Origin: Panicum virgatum
Lineage: Eukaryota; Streptophyta; Magnoliopsida; Poales; Poaceae
Direction: 5' to 3'
DNA length: 64,000 bases
Assembly: GCF_016808335.1 (NCBI RefSeq)
Contig: NC_053153.1
Span: forward strand, 25,158,090-25,222,089
Of this stretch, positions 12,818 through 23,792 are shown one piece after another (the stretch's first letter is position 1; each line of letters begins with the position of its first letter). The translations under genes were made by a program, and so were the position numbers. The notes under the pieces are model-generated. The model ran no database searches. It saw nothing but the letters and a program-made list of their open reading frames with translations, and had not been told where the DNA came from.

Positions 12818-13065
12818 GAGCAAGTACAACAAGGGGCTTATAGCCTTTTATTTGCTTATGTGGTAGAGAGAGAAGTAAAAAGTTGGAGAAGAGGCTCTTA
12901 TGCAAGAGCCGCCTCTTTACACGCTCCTAGGCAGTGAGAGTAAATGAAGTGGAGAGAGAAAGAAACATAAAGCGATCATGGGCCCATTGGAAGAAACAAA
13001 GTGAGAGACAATCTATTGTGTGAGTCATTTTATAGATGTCTCGGGCTCTATTGTTGAACATGCTC
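12818..13065. mobile_element. Tourist-like MITE (PIF/Harbinger type)
   Basis: A 248-bp non-coding element flanked by TTA (12815-12817 and 13066-13068). The ends are imperfect inverted repeats: GAGCAAGTACAACAAGGG on the left and, read inward on the other strand, GAGCATGTTCAACAATAG on the right. Size, TTA duplication and lack of coding sequence fit Tourist-like MITEs. It lies about 380 bp past the stop codon of the stress-protein gene. Confidence 0.8.
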
Positions 13066-13441
13066 TTACACGCCCACGTCCTAGGAGAGAACGTTAGCAC
13101 ATTTTTATTGAAGGTATCCACCGACTGTGCATTTGCACAATTCACATTGTTCAGGAAAAGAGATGGATGCTCTCTCTTTGTATGTGCAAGAAACATCATT
13201 TGCCGAGCTGATCGAGTGATTATACATAATGCAAAAAAGGGCGAACCACAAACAAAGCCAGACATGTTGCCTCCTCCCCTTTTCGTACCCGCCGGTTCAA
13301 GCCAGCTAGCGCTGATCTAATTGTTTACAAATTAATCAAGCAAGCATGGTATGCCATGGTGCGATCGTGTGCGCGGTATCTAATTTGAAGACAAGTCCAA
13401 TCCGCCATCAATGGAAGATGAACCGAGTACATGTTGTATGT
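13066..13441. other. 3' flank of the stress-protein gene
   Basis: No gene is seen. This stretch probably contains the 3' UTR and polyadenylation region of the minus-strand gene whose stop codon is at 13442-13444. Confidence 0.4.
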
Positions 13442-14168
13442 TCATGCTAGGAGCCAGAAGTTCTTGTGGGTCTTTGTGTTGAGCAGGTAGCCGGCGTTCT
13501 GGCCCTTCTTCTGCACGCTCACGCACAGGCATTTGCTGTGCTCGATCAAGAACTCCGCCGTGCTGTCATGCGCGCGGCTCGACCCGCTCGAGCTTCTCAA
13601 ACTGATCGATGAGCATGCATGCATCGTTACAGACGGTGGTTACATTTCAACAAGCTAATAAGCCAGGACATGCAGGAGGGCGTGCTTACCCGAGGAACGA
13701 GGGGAAACGGCGGTGGCCGATGACGAGGAGCTCGACGCCACGGCGCTGGGACTCGGCGAGAATGGTCTGCGCCTTGGCCTCGCGGCCCTCCGTGGCGGGC
13801 TCGACGCGCTTGCCGACCACCCGCGCGCGGGGGTACCGTGCCTTGCACGCGGCGCGCATGGCCTCCATGAAATCGCCGCCGTCCGCGCTGCCCCCGCCGA
13901 GGAGCGCCGCGATCGGGGAGCCGGTGGTCCCGCCAGACGACGAGCGCGAGGGCCCGGGCCCGGCGGCGCCGTTGTTGGGGTGGGGCATGTTGACGTGGAG
14001 GAGCAGGATGTCGTCGCCCTCCACGATGGAGTGGGAGAGCGCCCACTCCATGGCCGCCGTCGACTCGCGGCCGGGGTCGGCGACGATCATGACGAGCCGC
14101 GGCTTGGCCGGCGCGCCGCGGCCGCGGCCGCCACCGCCGCCGCCCCGCCCGAGGTCGATCAGGGCCAT
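13442..14168 (-). CDS. Universal stress protein (USP family), two exons
   Basis: A small cytosolic USP-domain protein, a family tied to stress responses in plants. Exon 1 is 14168-13690; the donor reads CTCGG|GTAAGC, and the acceptor ATCGATCAG opens exon 2 (13601-13442). The junction completes a glycine codon in frame, giving 212 residues. After a Gly/Arg-rich start, residues about 20-45 hold the first USP strand and helix (PRLVMIVADPGRESTAAMEW), then DDILLLHVNMPH. Near 120-150 is EAKAQTILAES..GVELLVIGHRR. The C-terminus (EFLIEHSKCLCVSVQKKG, GYLLNTKTHKNFWLLA) is the conserved grass USP ending and confirms exon 2. The start chosen is MALIDL, because the upstream in-frame extension is low-complexity. 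After VIGH the ATP-binding G-2x-G-9x-GS motif is not clear, so nucleotide binding is doubtful. A solo LTR lies 298 bp upstream. Confidence 0.9.
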
Positions 14169-14465
14169 GCTGCTGCCGGCGCCGGCCGACGATGCTGCAT
14201 GCACGCACGGCGGCACGCAGCCTCGCCGGCCTGGCTCGCTTAATTGGGGATCGGACAAAGTGCGAAGGGCAGCAGCGTTTGCCAAGAATGGGGGAGGTCT
14301 TGAAGAGGGGGAGAGGCGCACGCACGCCAGCTACGATCTCGTGAAGCGGCTTTGGCGAGCGACGCGGCCGCGCGGGGTCGCCCGCCCGGGTTCACGGGAG
14401 CTGGCGGATGAGCAGTATATAATTTCTCTTTGTGGTTATAGATTCTAATCATTCATAAGGAAAGC
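14169..14465 (-). promoter_or_regulatory. 5' flank of the stress-protein gene
   Basis: About 300 bp of upstream sequence between the ATG (14168) and the solo LTR. It is GC-rich near the gene. A possible TATA-like word (TATATA, about 14415-14421, minus reading ATTATATACT) lies some 250 bp above the ATG. No other element was identified. Confidence 0.35.
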
Positions 14466-14800
14466 TGTTTGTAAAAGAATTGATGAATTATAGTAGTGTA
14501 ATTAAAATTAAAATTTAAAAGGTAGCTTGGGTTCACTATTGGGGATATGAGTCCGCCAAGCAGTGAAGAGAGGGGAAGAGAGCTCCGAAGATCTAAAAGA
14601 GATGGTGGCACAAAAAATGTAGGTAATTGAGGAGTGCTCAAGTCCCCTCCCCTTGAACCCTTTGGGTTACTTATATAGAAGAGAAAAAGGGTGGCAAAAT
14701 TTACCTCTAGATCCCGGGTGTGTACAATATATTAAGAAATAGGTCATTGGGCCTTTACATGAGGCCCATTTAATATATTGGCTGGGTCATTTTCCCAACA
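14466..14800 (-). mobile_element. Solo LTR (335 bp) upstream of the stress-protein gene
   Basis: Read on minus it begins TGTTGGGAAAATGACCC at 14800 and ends CTTTTACAAACA at 14466. The flanks are AAAGC (14461-14465) and ATAGC (14801-14805), a 5-bp duplication with one mismatch. A TATA box (CTATATAAG, minus, about 14671-14679) sits mid-element, as in small copia LTRs. Its transcriptional direction is the same as that of the adjacent stress-protein gene. Confidence 0.55.
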
Positions 14801-15949
14801 ATAGCCCATCATCTACGTCAGTTTGGATCGTATAACAAAGCACAATAGCTGATATAGAGGAAGTGATCCAAACCTATCTATGACGTCCAGTGAGAATTTG
14901 GAGGCGTGAGGGATTACAGTTGGGGCCCTTTAAAGAATAGTCGTAATAATAGCGATAATAATTATATATATAAATTTTGCCAATAAGTCGGATACATCCA
15001 AAACAGATTCATGTAAAAAATATGCATATTAATATTATATAATGTTATCGTAAAAGTATGTTCTAGCAATTCTATATGCAAAGTCATTAATAAAAGTATA
15101 TAGCAATATATATCACCTATATATTTCTTAAAGTTTGAAAATTCAAAAACAAATAGCAATTGAAATTTGAAATCTAGTGCAGACGAGAGTGTTTGAGAGT
15201 TGCCTGGCTTCCTGTGCTCGAGAGTCGTCATGACGCTTCCTAGCAAAGTATGACTCGTGGGATGCTGGCATGCAAGTGCTAGAGGGAGTCAAGCACAGGC
15301 CAGGCACAGCACAGTCATAAAATCGCGGCGACATCACTTTTGTACTAGGTGGATGTGGCTTGTGAAATCTTCAATGTGGCTGCTAATCAATATTAGGTAA
15401 TTGCATCCTAAGAAATAAGGATATGGCATAGCGCGGCGTACGGAGTTATGGAGAGTCACTAGTCCCAAGAAACCTCGCGCGGCAGACCGTTTCATGTAGA
15501 GAAAGTATTGTGAGAATGAGAGAAGAAAGATGAATCAAATATTAATGGCGCAGTCCACCTATATAGCCAACTATTATATAGGTTGGCTATTAGATTGGCT
15601 TAAAATGACATGACAACATCTTATAACCCACAGCTACGAAATTATAAGCATTGCTCTTACTTATATGCCTAGCGTTATAGTTGTACCTATATAGATACAT
15701 ATTTGTACCAGCATCACCTATTGGGCCCTCTCTCGCCCACCCCCCCCCCCCCCAGGGCCGAGCTTGATGACCTCGGTCCTGAGGGATACCCTCAAGACCA
15801 CCCACTCATACGCCTCGCTAAAAACTCCATCTGAAAACTTTATGGGACAAAACAGATGGAGAAAAAAGCACGCACGTCATGCGGATCCGCACATACATGA
15901 CAACAATAAACCAGGTAGTGATTGATATTGGTCATGATGATGAACTGCA
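14801..15949. other. Intergenic, no gene recognised
   Basis: AT-rich sequence without recognisable coding domains. A run of 14 C occurs at 15740-15753. A MITE-like stretch (about 15500-15660, with TATATAGCCAAC and GTTGGCTATTAG as short inverted halves, ending GCATTGCTCTTA) may be a decayed relative of the Tourist-like element, but no clean ends were found. Confidence 0.35.
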
Positions 15950-16486
15950 TCTTTGGCGATGATGGAGGCAGAAACTTCATCACTTGACTTCATCCCATAG
16001 GCTTCCGAGCCTTGGTTCCCAAGCGCTTGCATCTTCGGAGCTAGTTGAACTTTGTCGTCACCCCCCGTCGTGCTGCTATAGTCGAAGCGGACGGTTCCTC
16101 TTCATTGTAGCTAAAGTAGACCCTCTCCAGCGTACCCGACATAATCGAAGTAGAGGAAGTAGTGTAGTCAACATAGTCGAAGCAGAGGAAGCAGAAACAA
16201 CATTGCACTAGTCTTTCTGAAGCCAAAAACCCATTTGGGTCTCCGCTCATGAGCACCAGGCAAGACTTGTCCCCCAGAAGGTGCTAGCCCACCACATGTC
16301 CCCTCCATAGCCCTCTTGTCCGGGTTTCATGGCGGAGGCAACAAAGGTGCTTTGCACACGGTCGAAGTAGCTGATGTCGATGAGGGAGACGACAAGCCCC
16401 TCAGGCTGAACTGCGTCGATGGGGCTGAAGGCCAAAGTAGTCACCGCTAAGGTAAACGGCGAGCCCTTCAAGTCGAACTGTGTTGA
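15950..16486. repeat. Left part of a minisatellite-bearing repeat element
   Basis: Decayed repetitive sequence leading into a tandem array whose unit ends ...CCCTTCAAGTCGAACTGTGTTGA. The array is split at 16486 by a solo LTR and resumes at 19905. No intact gene is present. Traces of a repeated peptide (VDEG..KPLRLNCVDGAEG) are visible near 16370-16440 in the plus frame. Confidence 0.55.
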
Positions 16487-19400
16487 TGTCACACCCGGTT
16501 TTAAGGACAAAACCGAATGCATAACTATATGTATGCCAGGATCAAGTTTCATACATATAGAGACATCATAAGTGAATAATCAGTAACAATATCACGAAAA
16601 AGAGAAATAAACAAATAAAAGACTATCAGAGTTATACAGCTTATCCTGGAAACGAAGACTTCAAATTTCATAGGCAATCGACTGGGGGTTGCGTACGCCT
16701 AGAACTCAGCAACATCTTCAAAAGACTTCACCACAACTTTCTCCTTCTGAGCAGCAGTAAGCAAGGGTGAGTACACTTATGGTTGGTACTTACCAAGGCC
16801 ACAAGAAATAACCAGAATGTGATTTATATCCATCTTTAAGTTTATTAATCATGTGAGGGTCCAAGCCGCTCTTGACCGTGAGCATGGCTAACCGGTTAGT
16901 TTTAACTCTGCAGAGGTTGTACACTTTCACCACAATTCGCGTAAAAGTTCCGAAGAACTTTGAACCCAACCATGCAAGTGCGGGCCAAGCACCATATCAC
17001 ACTTCCTTAGGTATGACTGCATAGGGACGCTACGAGGCTTTTCCAAAGAATCACTATATGTACACACTGGTCCCTTGCTTTCTGCGGTACGTCAGAAGAC
17101 GAAGCTTCCTTCACCCGCTCCTCAAAGCTCGATAACCCAAAAATCCACCAATCAAATGCCCCAGGCATGACATATAGATCATCTAGTTACTTAGCCAAGA
17201 CCAGAGCCATATAGTATTGTGGTTGCACTGTTTTCTTGGGTGGTTCTCCATGTTCCAATTAAACATATAATCTTATAAATAAAGCATAGACAGAAGTATG
17301 GTTAGGGTCACTTGCCTTTCTCCAACGAAAAGCTACTCTTACTGCTCTTCAGCTCTGGCTCACTTGGAAAACTTGATCTTCAATCTTCGAATAACGATCC
17401 TTCTACTCAGAACAATCATCGGGCAACCAAAAAAACAAGAAGTACAACTAAGAACAATACACCAAAACAAGAAAGGCTTTAAAAGAGCGTACTAAAGGAC
17501 AAGGCTCGCTGCTATGGTTACGAGAGTACAAGAATGCGAAAAACAGAGCTAGGGTTGAAAAAAACAGCTATCGAAAAATTTATATTATAAAAGAAAAAAC
17601 TATAAGCTAGATTTATTTTAATTAGGAAAAACACAAGTAAGGGATATTTAAAAGAAATATCCAGATTAACTAAATCATATTGAATTATATTTGTAAAGAT
17701 GAGATAAACTTAGTCAAATTTTATTTATCAAATTTCAATATAAGTTAGACCAGTTAACTATTTAACTAGCAAATTAAAGACAGGTGAGAGCATCTAGCGT
17801 AGAACTTTATGATCCGTGGTTTGAACTAAACAAATCATTTAGAAACACATTTAAGTGAATATTTAATCATATTAACATTAATTATGAAAATCGATGTAGA
17901 TCTCTAATTTACTTTTAATAAGAAAAACTAGTTTCAAAAGTCATTGATCAAATTAATTCTAAATTTTAATTATAAAACCAGAACTATGGCACAACAACGC
18001 TACTAAACGATAGCTTATACTAAAACAAAGCTAACGCAACAAGAACAAACTAAAACAGAGTTAAAACGTGGAAACTATGGAAGAAACAAGGCTGCATTGG
18101 ACCTACTTGCTATTAACTGCAGATTTCAGGGGTCAATCTGCAAAACTCGGGCTCCTCTGTGGCTGGCGGACAGAAGCTCGCTGCTGGTCAAATTAACGAT
18201 GATTTAGGGCATGAGAGGACTTGGAATTTGGGGAAGAAGAAAGAGGACGATGAGGGAATTCCGTTTTATAACTTACTCCGATGCATCGTAGTGCCTGGAA
18301 TCTGGTCAGGAAGAGACGCCCATGGTCTGCTCGGAGACGGCGGCGGTGATCTGCACATAACTGTGGCTTCTGGTGATGATGCTTGGGGTGCAGGGAGGGC
18401 ACGAGAACAGACAAGCGAGAGAAAAAGGAAATCAAGGGGAAGCTCTGGACGTACTCACCGATGATGGCCGGGAACGAGTGAGACAAGATGTTACGTGCAG
18501 GGCCCTTCTGCTCGTGATTTCCCAGGGCCATGACAGAAGGCGAGGTGTAGGGCTCTAGCAGGAGGCCAGATCGCTGGAGGCCTGGGCTCTCGGCTCCAAC
18601 ACGCAGTAGCACTGGCTGGGAGGGGATGCGCGATGGGGGGTCTGCGGGGAAGACTTGGGCGCTCAGCTTTCTGGCGGCGGCGCTGTGCTCGAGAGGACAG
18701 GGAGCACGGAGAGATGCGAGCAGCAGGGAGGTGCGTGGCCGAGAGGATCGCGATGGCCTAGGGCCGGCGATGCTACGGAAGGTCACAGGGGATTTGGCCT
18801 CGGGATTTATATGGCGCAACACCCTGGCCGGGCGTGGCGTGCACGCCAGGAACGGCGATGGCTCGTGCCCAGGCCAGGCTCGACTGGGACGGCTGCCGTT
18901 CGGGGTAGCAGGGCCTCGTGTAGGCTTGGGCCGGCGGAGCAAGAGCAGATCGTAGGGAGGCTCGGCCTTCTCTTTTTTGTTTGTTTCTTCTATAAGGCCA
19001 AGTGAACCAAGCCTCACGTGCTGTGTACAACCAGAATGTTGGTGGGTAAGACTTTGACTCCGATTGAGTTTTAGTTGAGCACGAGAGAAATCAACGAGAT
19101 GGGACTAGCTAGCTGGCCCCACGATTTAACAAGAGAAAGAGAGCAAGGGAAATACGTGAAGGTGCTCTCCCATGCTGCAACAAAGCGGCCATGGTTCAGG
19201 TTTTCGCGACGACGGAGCTTCTCAGCGAGGAATCGAGAGCGGCTACTGGTGGTGAGGCTGCGGCACATCGCGATGATACTCTGGGAAGTCTTGGATTTGG
19301 AGGGCGGGCGGAGGAGTCGGTGAATCGGACAGCCAACAGCAGGCGGCGCTCGGCCTCAGCAGGCTGTGGTGGATGAGGGGGTCGAGATGGAACTAGTATT

Positions 19401-19904
19401 TCAGAGCGACGGTGCTGGTCGTCGAAACTGACGGTGATGACAGTGAAATATCACCGAAAAACACCGAAATCGAGATAAGACTTTGTTTCGAGCATGATTT
19501 GATCAAGGTGAAAGATTAGAGAATTGAAAACTGATGGGCAAACCAAGTTGAATACAGTTCGGAAATAAAAGATAAAAGAATTTCGATCGCTCAGAATATA
19601 TTTTCAGGCTTATAATAAATCTAGAAAAGTCTAGATAAATCTTTTAATTTAGAAAAATATATCCTAAAAATCTCAAAAATGCCAAGAAAAATCCTGAAGA
19701 TATTTTTAGACACGAGGAGTCCAAATAAAATATTTGAATCCCATAAAAGAATATTTTAGAACTTTCCATTAAATGTATTCAGCTCTTAGGAAAAGTGAGA
19801 ATAAATGCCAGAAAACTCTGGAAAATTCTTGAAATATTCAAAAGATGGATAATTATATTCAAAAATATATTCACAACCCAAAATTGAAATTTTGGGGTGT
19901 GACA
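16487..19904 (-). mobile_element. Solo LTR, 3418 bp, in a minisatellite
   Basis: The termini are TGTCACACCC (16487) and GGGTGTGACA (19904), a perfect 10-bp inverted pair starting TG and ending CA. It is flanked by the exact 5-bp duplication GTTGA (16482-16486 and 19905-19909). Removing it restores the tandem-repeat unit. Orientation is inferred as minus: on that strand an AT-rich start is followed by a GC-rich block (19400-18200) with TATAAAT at 18811-18805, then AT-rich sequence, the same plan as the 5064-9263 solo LTR. Long open frames at 18193-19017 and nearby are compositional and show no domain. Confidence 0.8.
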
Positions 19905-20280
19905 GTTGACGAGGCCAAAGATGAAGTTTTAGTCGCTGAGGTAGACAACGAGCCCCTCAAGTCGAACTGTGTTGATGAGGCCAAAGGTACAGTAGTTATC
20001 GTCGAGGTAGATGGCGAGCCTGTTAAGTCAAACTACGTCGACGAAGTCGAGGGCCGAAGTAGTCATCGCTGAGGTAGATGAATAGCCCCTCAAGTCGAAC
20101 TGTGTCGATAAGGTCGAAGGCTGAAGTAGTCCTCGTCGAGGTAAACAGCGAGCCCCTCAAGTCTAACTGTGTCGACAAGGTTTGAAGGCTGAAGTACTCG
20201 TCGCCGAGGTAGCAGACGGCAATCCCCTCAAGTCAAACTGTGTTGACGAGGCCGAAGGCCAAAGTTGTCGAGATGCCAGA
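19905..20280. repeat. 66-bp minisatellite, right part
   Basis: About five or six tandem units of roughly 60-66 bp, for example GAGGCCAAAG..GTCGCTGAGG..CCCCTCAAGTCGAACTGT. Several units keep a length divisible by three and read as a 20-22-residue repeat of the type VAEVDNEPLKSNCVDEA. Units diverge by substitutions and small indels, so no long frame survives. Confidence 0.7.
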
Positions 20281-21289
20281 GTTGATGGTGCGCCTTATGG
20301 GCACCTTCATCCATTCTACAAACGTTGTATGAGCTGCAAGAATATAACTTCATTTGCCATCCAGAGCTATGAATTACAAAGAAATAGAGCAGGCCTTCTT
20401 TGGCTTTTCTGCTCAAAATTAAAGACGTAATCGCGCTTGGCGTTAAGATGGCATTTTTGGCTATTTATACACAATTGGTGTTGTCTCCAATGCTTTTTCA
20501 TCTCAATAGAGATTTTCACGTAGGAGCTCTCAGCTCTACGGCTCTTCAGCATTTTGCACTATAGAGTCTTCAGCGTGAGCACTTTCGGCTTCATGCTTCC
20601 ATGCAATGCAGTGCAACGTGATTGCAATGATTGCATGTGTGAGATGAATGAATGGATGAATGATATTGCAATGATAGTAAAAATTAAGGGTTGGCGTGAC
20701 AAACAAGGCACAACGTTCGGTTGAGCCCCACTTTCTTATGTGACAGAAACCCCATGAGTTAACTGGAGTCAAGTAGTACCAAAGCCCCTATAGAATTCCA
20801 GGAGACCAATGTGAAAAAGTTTAATAGATAAGTAAAACTGATTGAAATGGTATATCCATTTCCAAGTCAATAGCGGACTGAGATAACCAAGGTTCCATAT
20901 AAAACTCTTACTTCGGGGAGAAAATCAATAACCCAAAAGTAAGACCCTAGGCGAGGAGCCTACTGAAAAATAAGTGTTGTTCTTCTAAACAAAGGGTTGG
21001 CACAAGCATATAATCGAGTAAGGCCTTATGAAGGGTAATTCATGAGGATGTGGACACGCCAAGAAACACAAGTTCATTTCATAATTAAGCAGCCAATAAA
21101 TGTTGTTACCCTGAAAATAAGGACTAGCCGCTTCTCATGGGCATTTTAGCCCCTTCTGCCAATGACAACACTTCTTTGAACCAAAGAGGTCAGTTGCTTT
21201 GGCGCTGCATGTCCTTCTAGTGAAGGACACCCAAAGCCTGATAATTCGGGAGCCCGAAGCTCATTCAAAGCTGAAAATATTGATTACTG
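20281..21289. other. Decayed repeat DNA between two arrays
   Basis: No coding domain was recognised. It belongs to the same outer element as the flanking minisatellites, judging from shared composition and the absence of any boundary signature. Confidence 0.4.
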
Positions 21290-21841
21290 ACTAATGAAGC
21301 CTGATGACTGACGAAGTTAATTTCAGATGAAGACCTGTGACTGATGAAGTCCATTTCTGCCGTTGACTGATGAAGCCAATTTCTGACAAAGGCCGTGATG
21401 GACGAAGCCAATTTCTAACAAAGGCCCGTGATGGATGTAACCAATTTCTAATGAAGGCCATGACTAACAAGGCTAATTTTTTATGAAGGCCCATGATTGA
21501 CGAAGCTAATTTCTGATGAAGGCCCCTGACTGACGAAGCCAATTTATGACAAAGGCGATGACTGACGAAGGCCCATGACTAACAAAGTCAATTTTTGAAG
21601 AACGCCATGACTGGCAAAGCCAATTTCTGATGAAGGTGATGACTGACGAAGCCAATTTATGATGAAGGCTCTGACTGACGAAGCCAATTTTGGACGAACG
21701 CCCATGAGCGACGAAGCCAATTTTCGACAAAGGTCATGACTAATGAAGCTAATTTCCGACAAAGGCCATCACTAATGAAGCCAAGTTTTTACTAAGGCCA
21801 TCACATATGGAGCCAACTTCTGACGAAGGCCCATGACCAAC
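21290..21841. repeat. 32-33-bp minisatellite, left part
   Basis: Around 16 degenerate copies of a unit like GAAGCCAATTTCTGATGAAG followed by GCCCATGACTGAC. The array stops at 21841, where a gypsy LTR begins, and the same unit continues at 61906. The final five bases (CCAAC, 21837-21841) are one copy of the target duplication. Confidence 0.85.
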
Positions 21842-22052
21842 TGTCAGACCCGGGGCAGCGGGACTGTTTATAGGCATAGAATATTCTAGAGTAAGGGATA
21901 GCTCATGGATGTACCTTACCTCTTTTGTAACTACCCGAATAGGCGTAGAACTAGCTGCAGTACAAAGAAAACTACCCGATTGTGTTGTAGTAGGACTCCA
22001 ACTGTACTCTGCTAGGACTCCAACAGTACAAAGAAAACAACCACACAGGACG
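21842..22052 (+). mobile_element. 5' LTR of gypsy element, first part
   Basis: It matches the start of the 3' LTR at 61486 (shared GGGGCAGCG, TTTATAGGCATAGAAT, TAACTACCCGAATAG). A deletion of roughly 65 bp removes the stretch that in the 3' LTR holds GGATATATAAGG. The LTR is broken at 22052 by the CACTA element and resumes at 49307. Confidence 0.85.
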
Positions 22053-22059
22053 CACTACT

Positions 22060-22850
22060 AGATTTTAGGCCTATTGCAACGGTCTCAAAATAGTAGCAAT
22101 AGGGCAAAAATAGATGCAATAGGTTGAACATACAACTAAATCAGTTTGGTTGCAAGCCGTTGCAAGTAGCTTTGTGGTAATATGTGCTTTGCAACTACTT
22201 TTTGGTCATGTTGCAATACTAGTAAATGCCACGGAATAAACCATTGCTTTAAAGAGAAGTGGCAACGGCTGATGTCATGGCATTAGCATGTATTGCCACA
22301 CCATTAAACGTTGCCATAACATATAGTTGCAATGCACTAACATTGTGGCATTTTTTTTTGGCCAGGACCAATATTGTGGCAATAGAGAATGTAGCCACGA
22401 AAATTGTTGGTGGCAACAATAAGTTGTGCAACGAAAATAATTTTGAAGTGAGAAATAATATTGCAACAAGTTATTGTTCGTGGTTAGTCAAGATTGTAGC
22501 ATCAGCACCAAGTGGTTGCAAGAATAAGTGGTGCAACATAAAATTTGTAGAAGCAAGAAGCGAAATCGCATCAAGGTATGGTTCGAGGTTTGTAACTATT
22601 ATAGCATCACTAAATAGTGGTGGCAAAAAGAAGTGTTGCAACAGAAAATAGTTGTGGGCAACAAGTGATATTGCCGCAAGGTGTAGTTTGAGGTTATTAA
22701 CTATTTTAGCAACAGTCATTATAGGTGGCAACAGCTTGTATGGAGACTAAAATACAGTTGTTGCAATCAATTATAGCATCGAAGAACCATTGCATTTTTG
22801 TTATTGCAACCAGCATATCCCTGTCGCTATGGATATTGCATTTTATTTTT
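22060..22850. repeat. CACTA subterminal repeats, left (3') end
   Basis: Many short direct and inverted copies of words like GTTGCAA, GTGGCAAC and TTGCAATAGG, the probable binding sites for the TNP1-type protein. Open frames here (22249-22731) result from the repeats and are not genes. Confidence 0.75.
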
Positions 22851-23792
22851 TGGATCATAATTTATCATAAACAATAAATGATAAATACCCAAAATCACGT
22901 TTCAAATCAACATGAAACTGAAAGGAATCCAACATTAACTCTGCCAATGAGTAGATAATAAAATGCCAAGTGCCAAATTGCAGTACAATTTCAGAATTGA
23001 GAATAGTTCATAGATAGCTAGCTAGCTACTGTTGGGTCAACAACACAACTACATCTATCTTATGTAGGATCCAAGAAACATTGTTTGACATTGATGCAGA
23101 CTATCTTTGTGTTGATCATGGAAGGCATCAGTGTGCGATTGATCCATTTAGCAAGTTCAAATATCCTGTTGAAGGAAAAAAGTAAATGAATGCATCATCA
23201 GACAGCATTGAAGCAAGCAACATGTGACTAAATTAGATTTACTATTTCTTCATTGAAGCAAAAGAATCGTGCTGCAGTACCACTAAACAAAGCTCTAGGA
23301 AAAGATTAAATTAGCACTTGCCATTAAGAGACATATGGATAAGGAGCAACACGACTAGCCACAAATCTCTACTCCTAAAAAGTTCGAATGGGTTGCAGTT
23401 TTCATATAGCAAGGTTGTAGTAAAATGGACTCAATATTTGACAATGCAAATTCATTTACAATATATTGGAAAGACTATAAATTCTTAGGGAAATGAACAC
23501 TAGTAAACTATGAGTAAAGCTACATCTGGTAACATTTCAAAATCAGATTTGATGTTTCTTCATTCAGTGTTAGATAAAATGTTATAGCAAGTTTGAATTC
23601 AAGAGGACAGTAAGAACACAGGAACTCAGTAAGTGCATCAGAAAGAACACAAGGATAGTATATGAATTATTTAGGTAGCCACAGTATGTGCTAGCAGCCT
23701 TTGATCTTGGAAAACTAAGTTATAATAGTTCCATTGTTATCAACTAGCTTGAGCAGCTAAAAATGTAAGAGAAGTTATAATTAGGAGCATGT
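22851..23792. other. CACTA 3' region, no gene seen
   Basis: AT-rich. It may hold the 3' UTR of TNP1, or a last small exon near 23170 (CAACAG|GATATTTGA), since CAGCAG|GTATGA at about 23797 can be read either as the stop codon or as a splice donor. Confidence 0.4.

Noticed and set aside
13609..14448. Long plus-strand open frames opposite the stress-protein gene
   Set aside because: Compositional shadows of a very GC-rich coding region; the minus frame carries the USP domain and correct splice phase.
15740..15753. Poly-C run as a possible functional tract
   Set aside because: Simple homopolymer with no supporting context; prone to sequencing error.
18193..19017. 274-codon minus open frame
   Set aside because: Lies in the GC-rich block of a solo LTR, spans its TATA box, is Pro/Arg/Ser-rich and has no domain.
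22249..22731. Open frames in the CACTA left end
   Set aside because: Created by reiterated TTGCAAC-type subterminal words; no protein domain.
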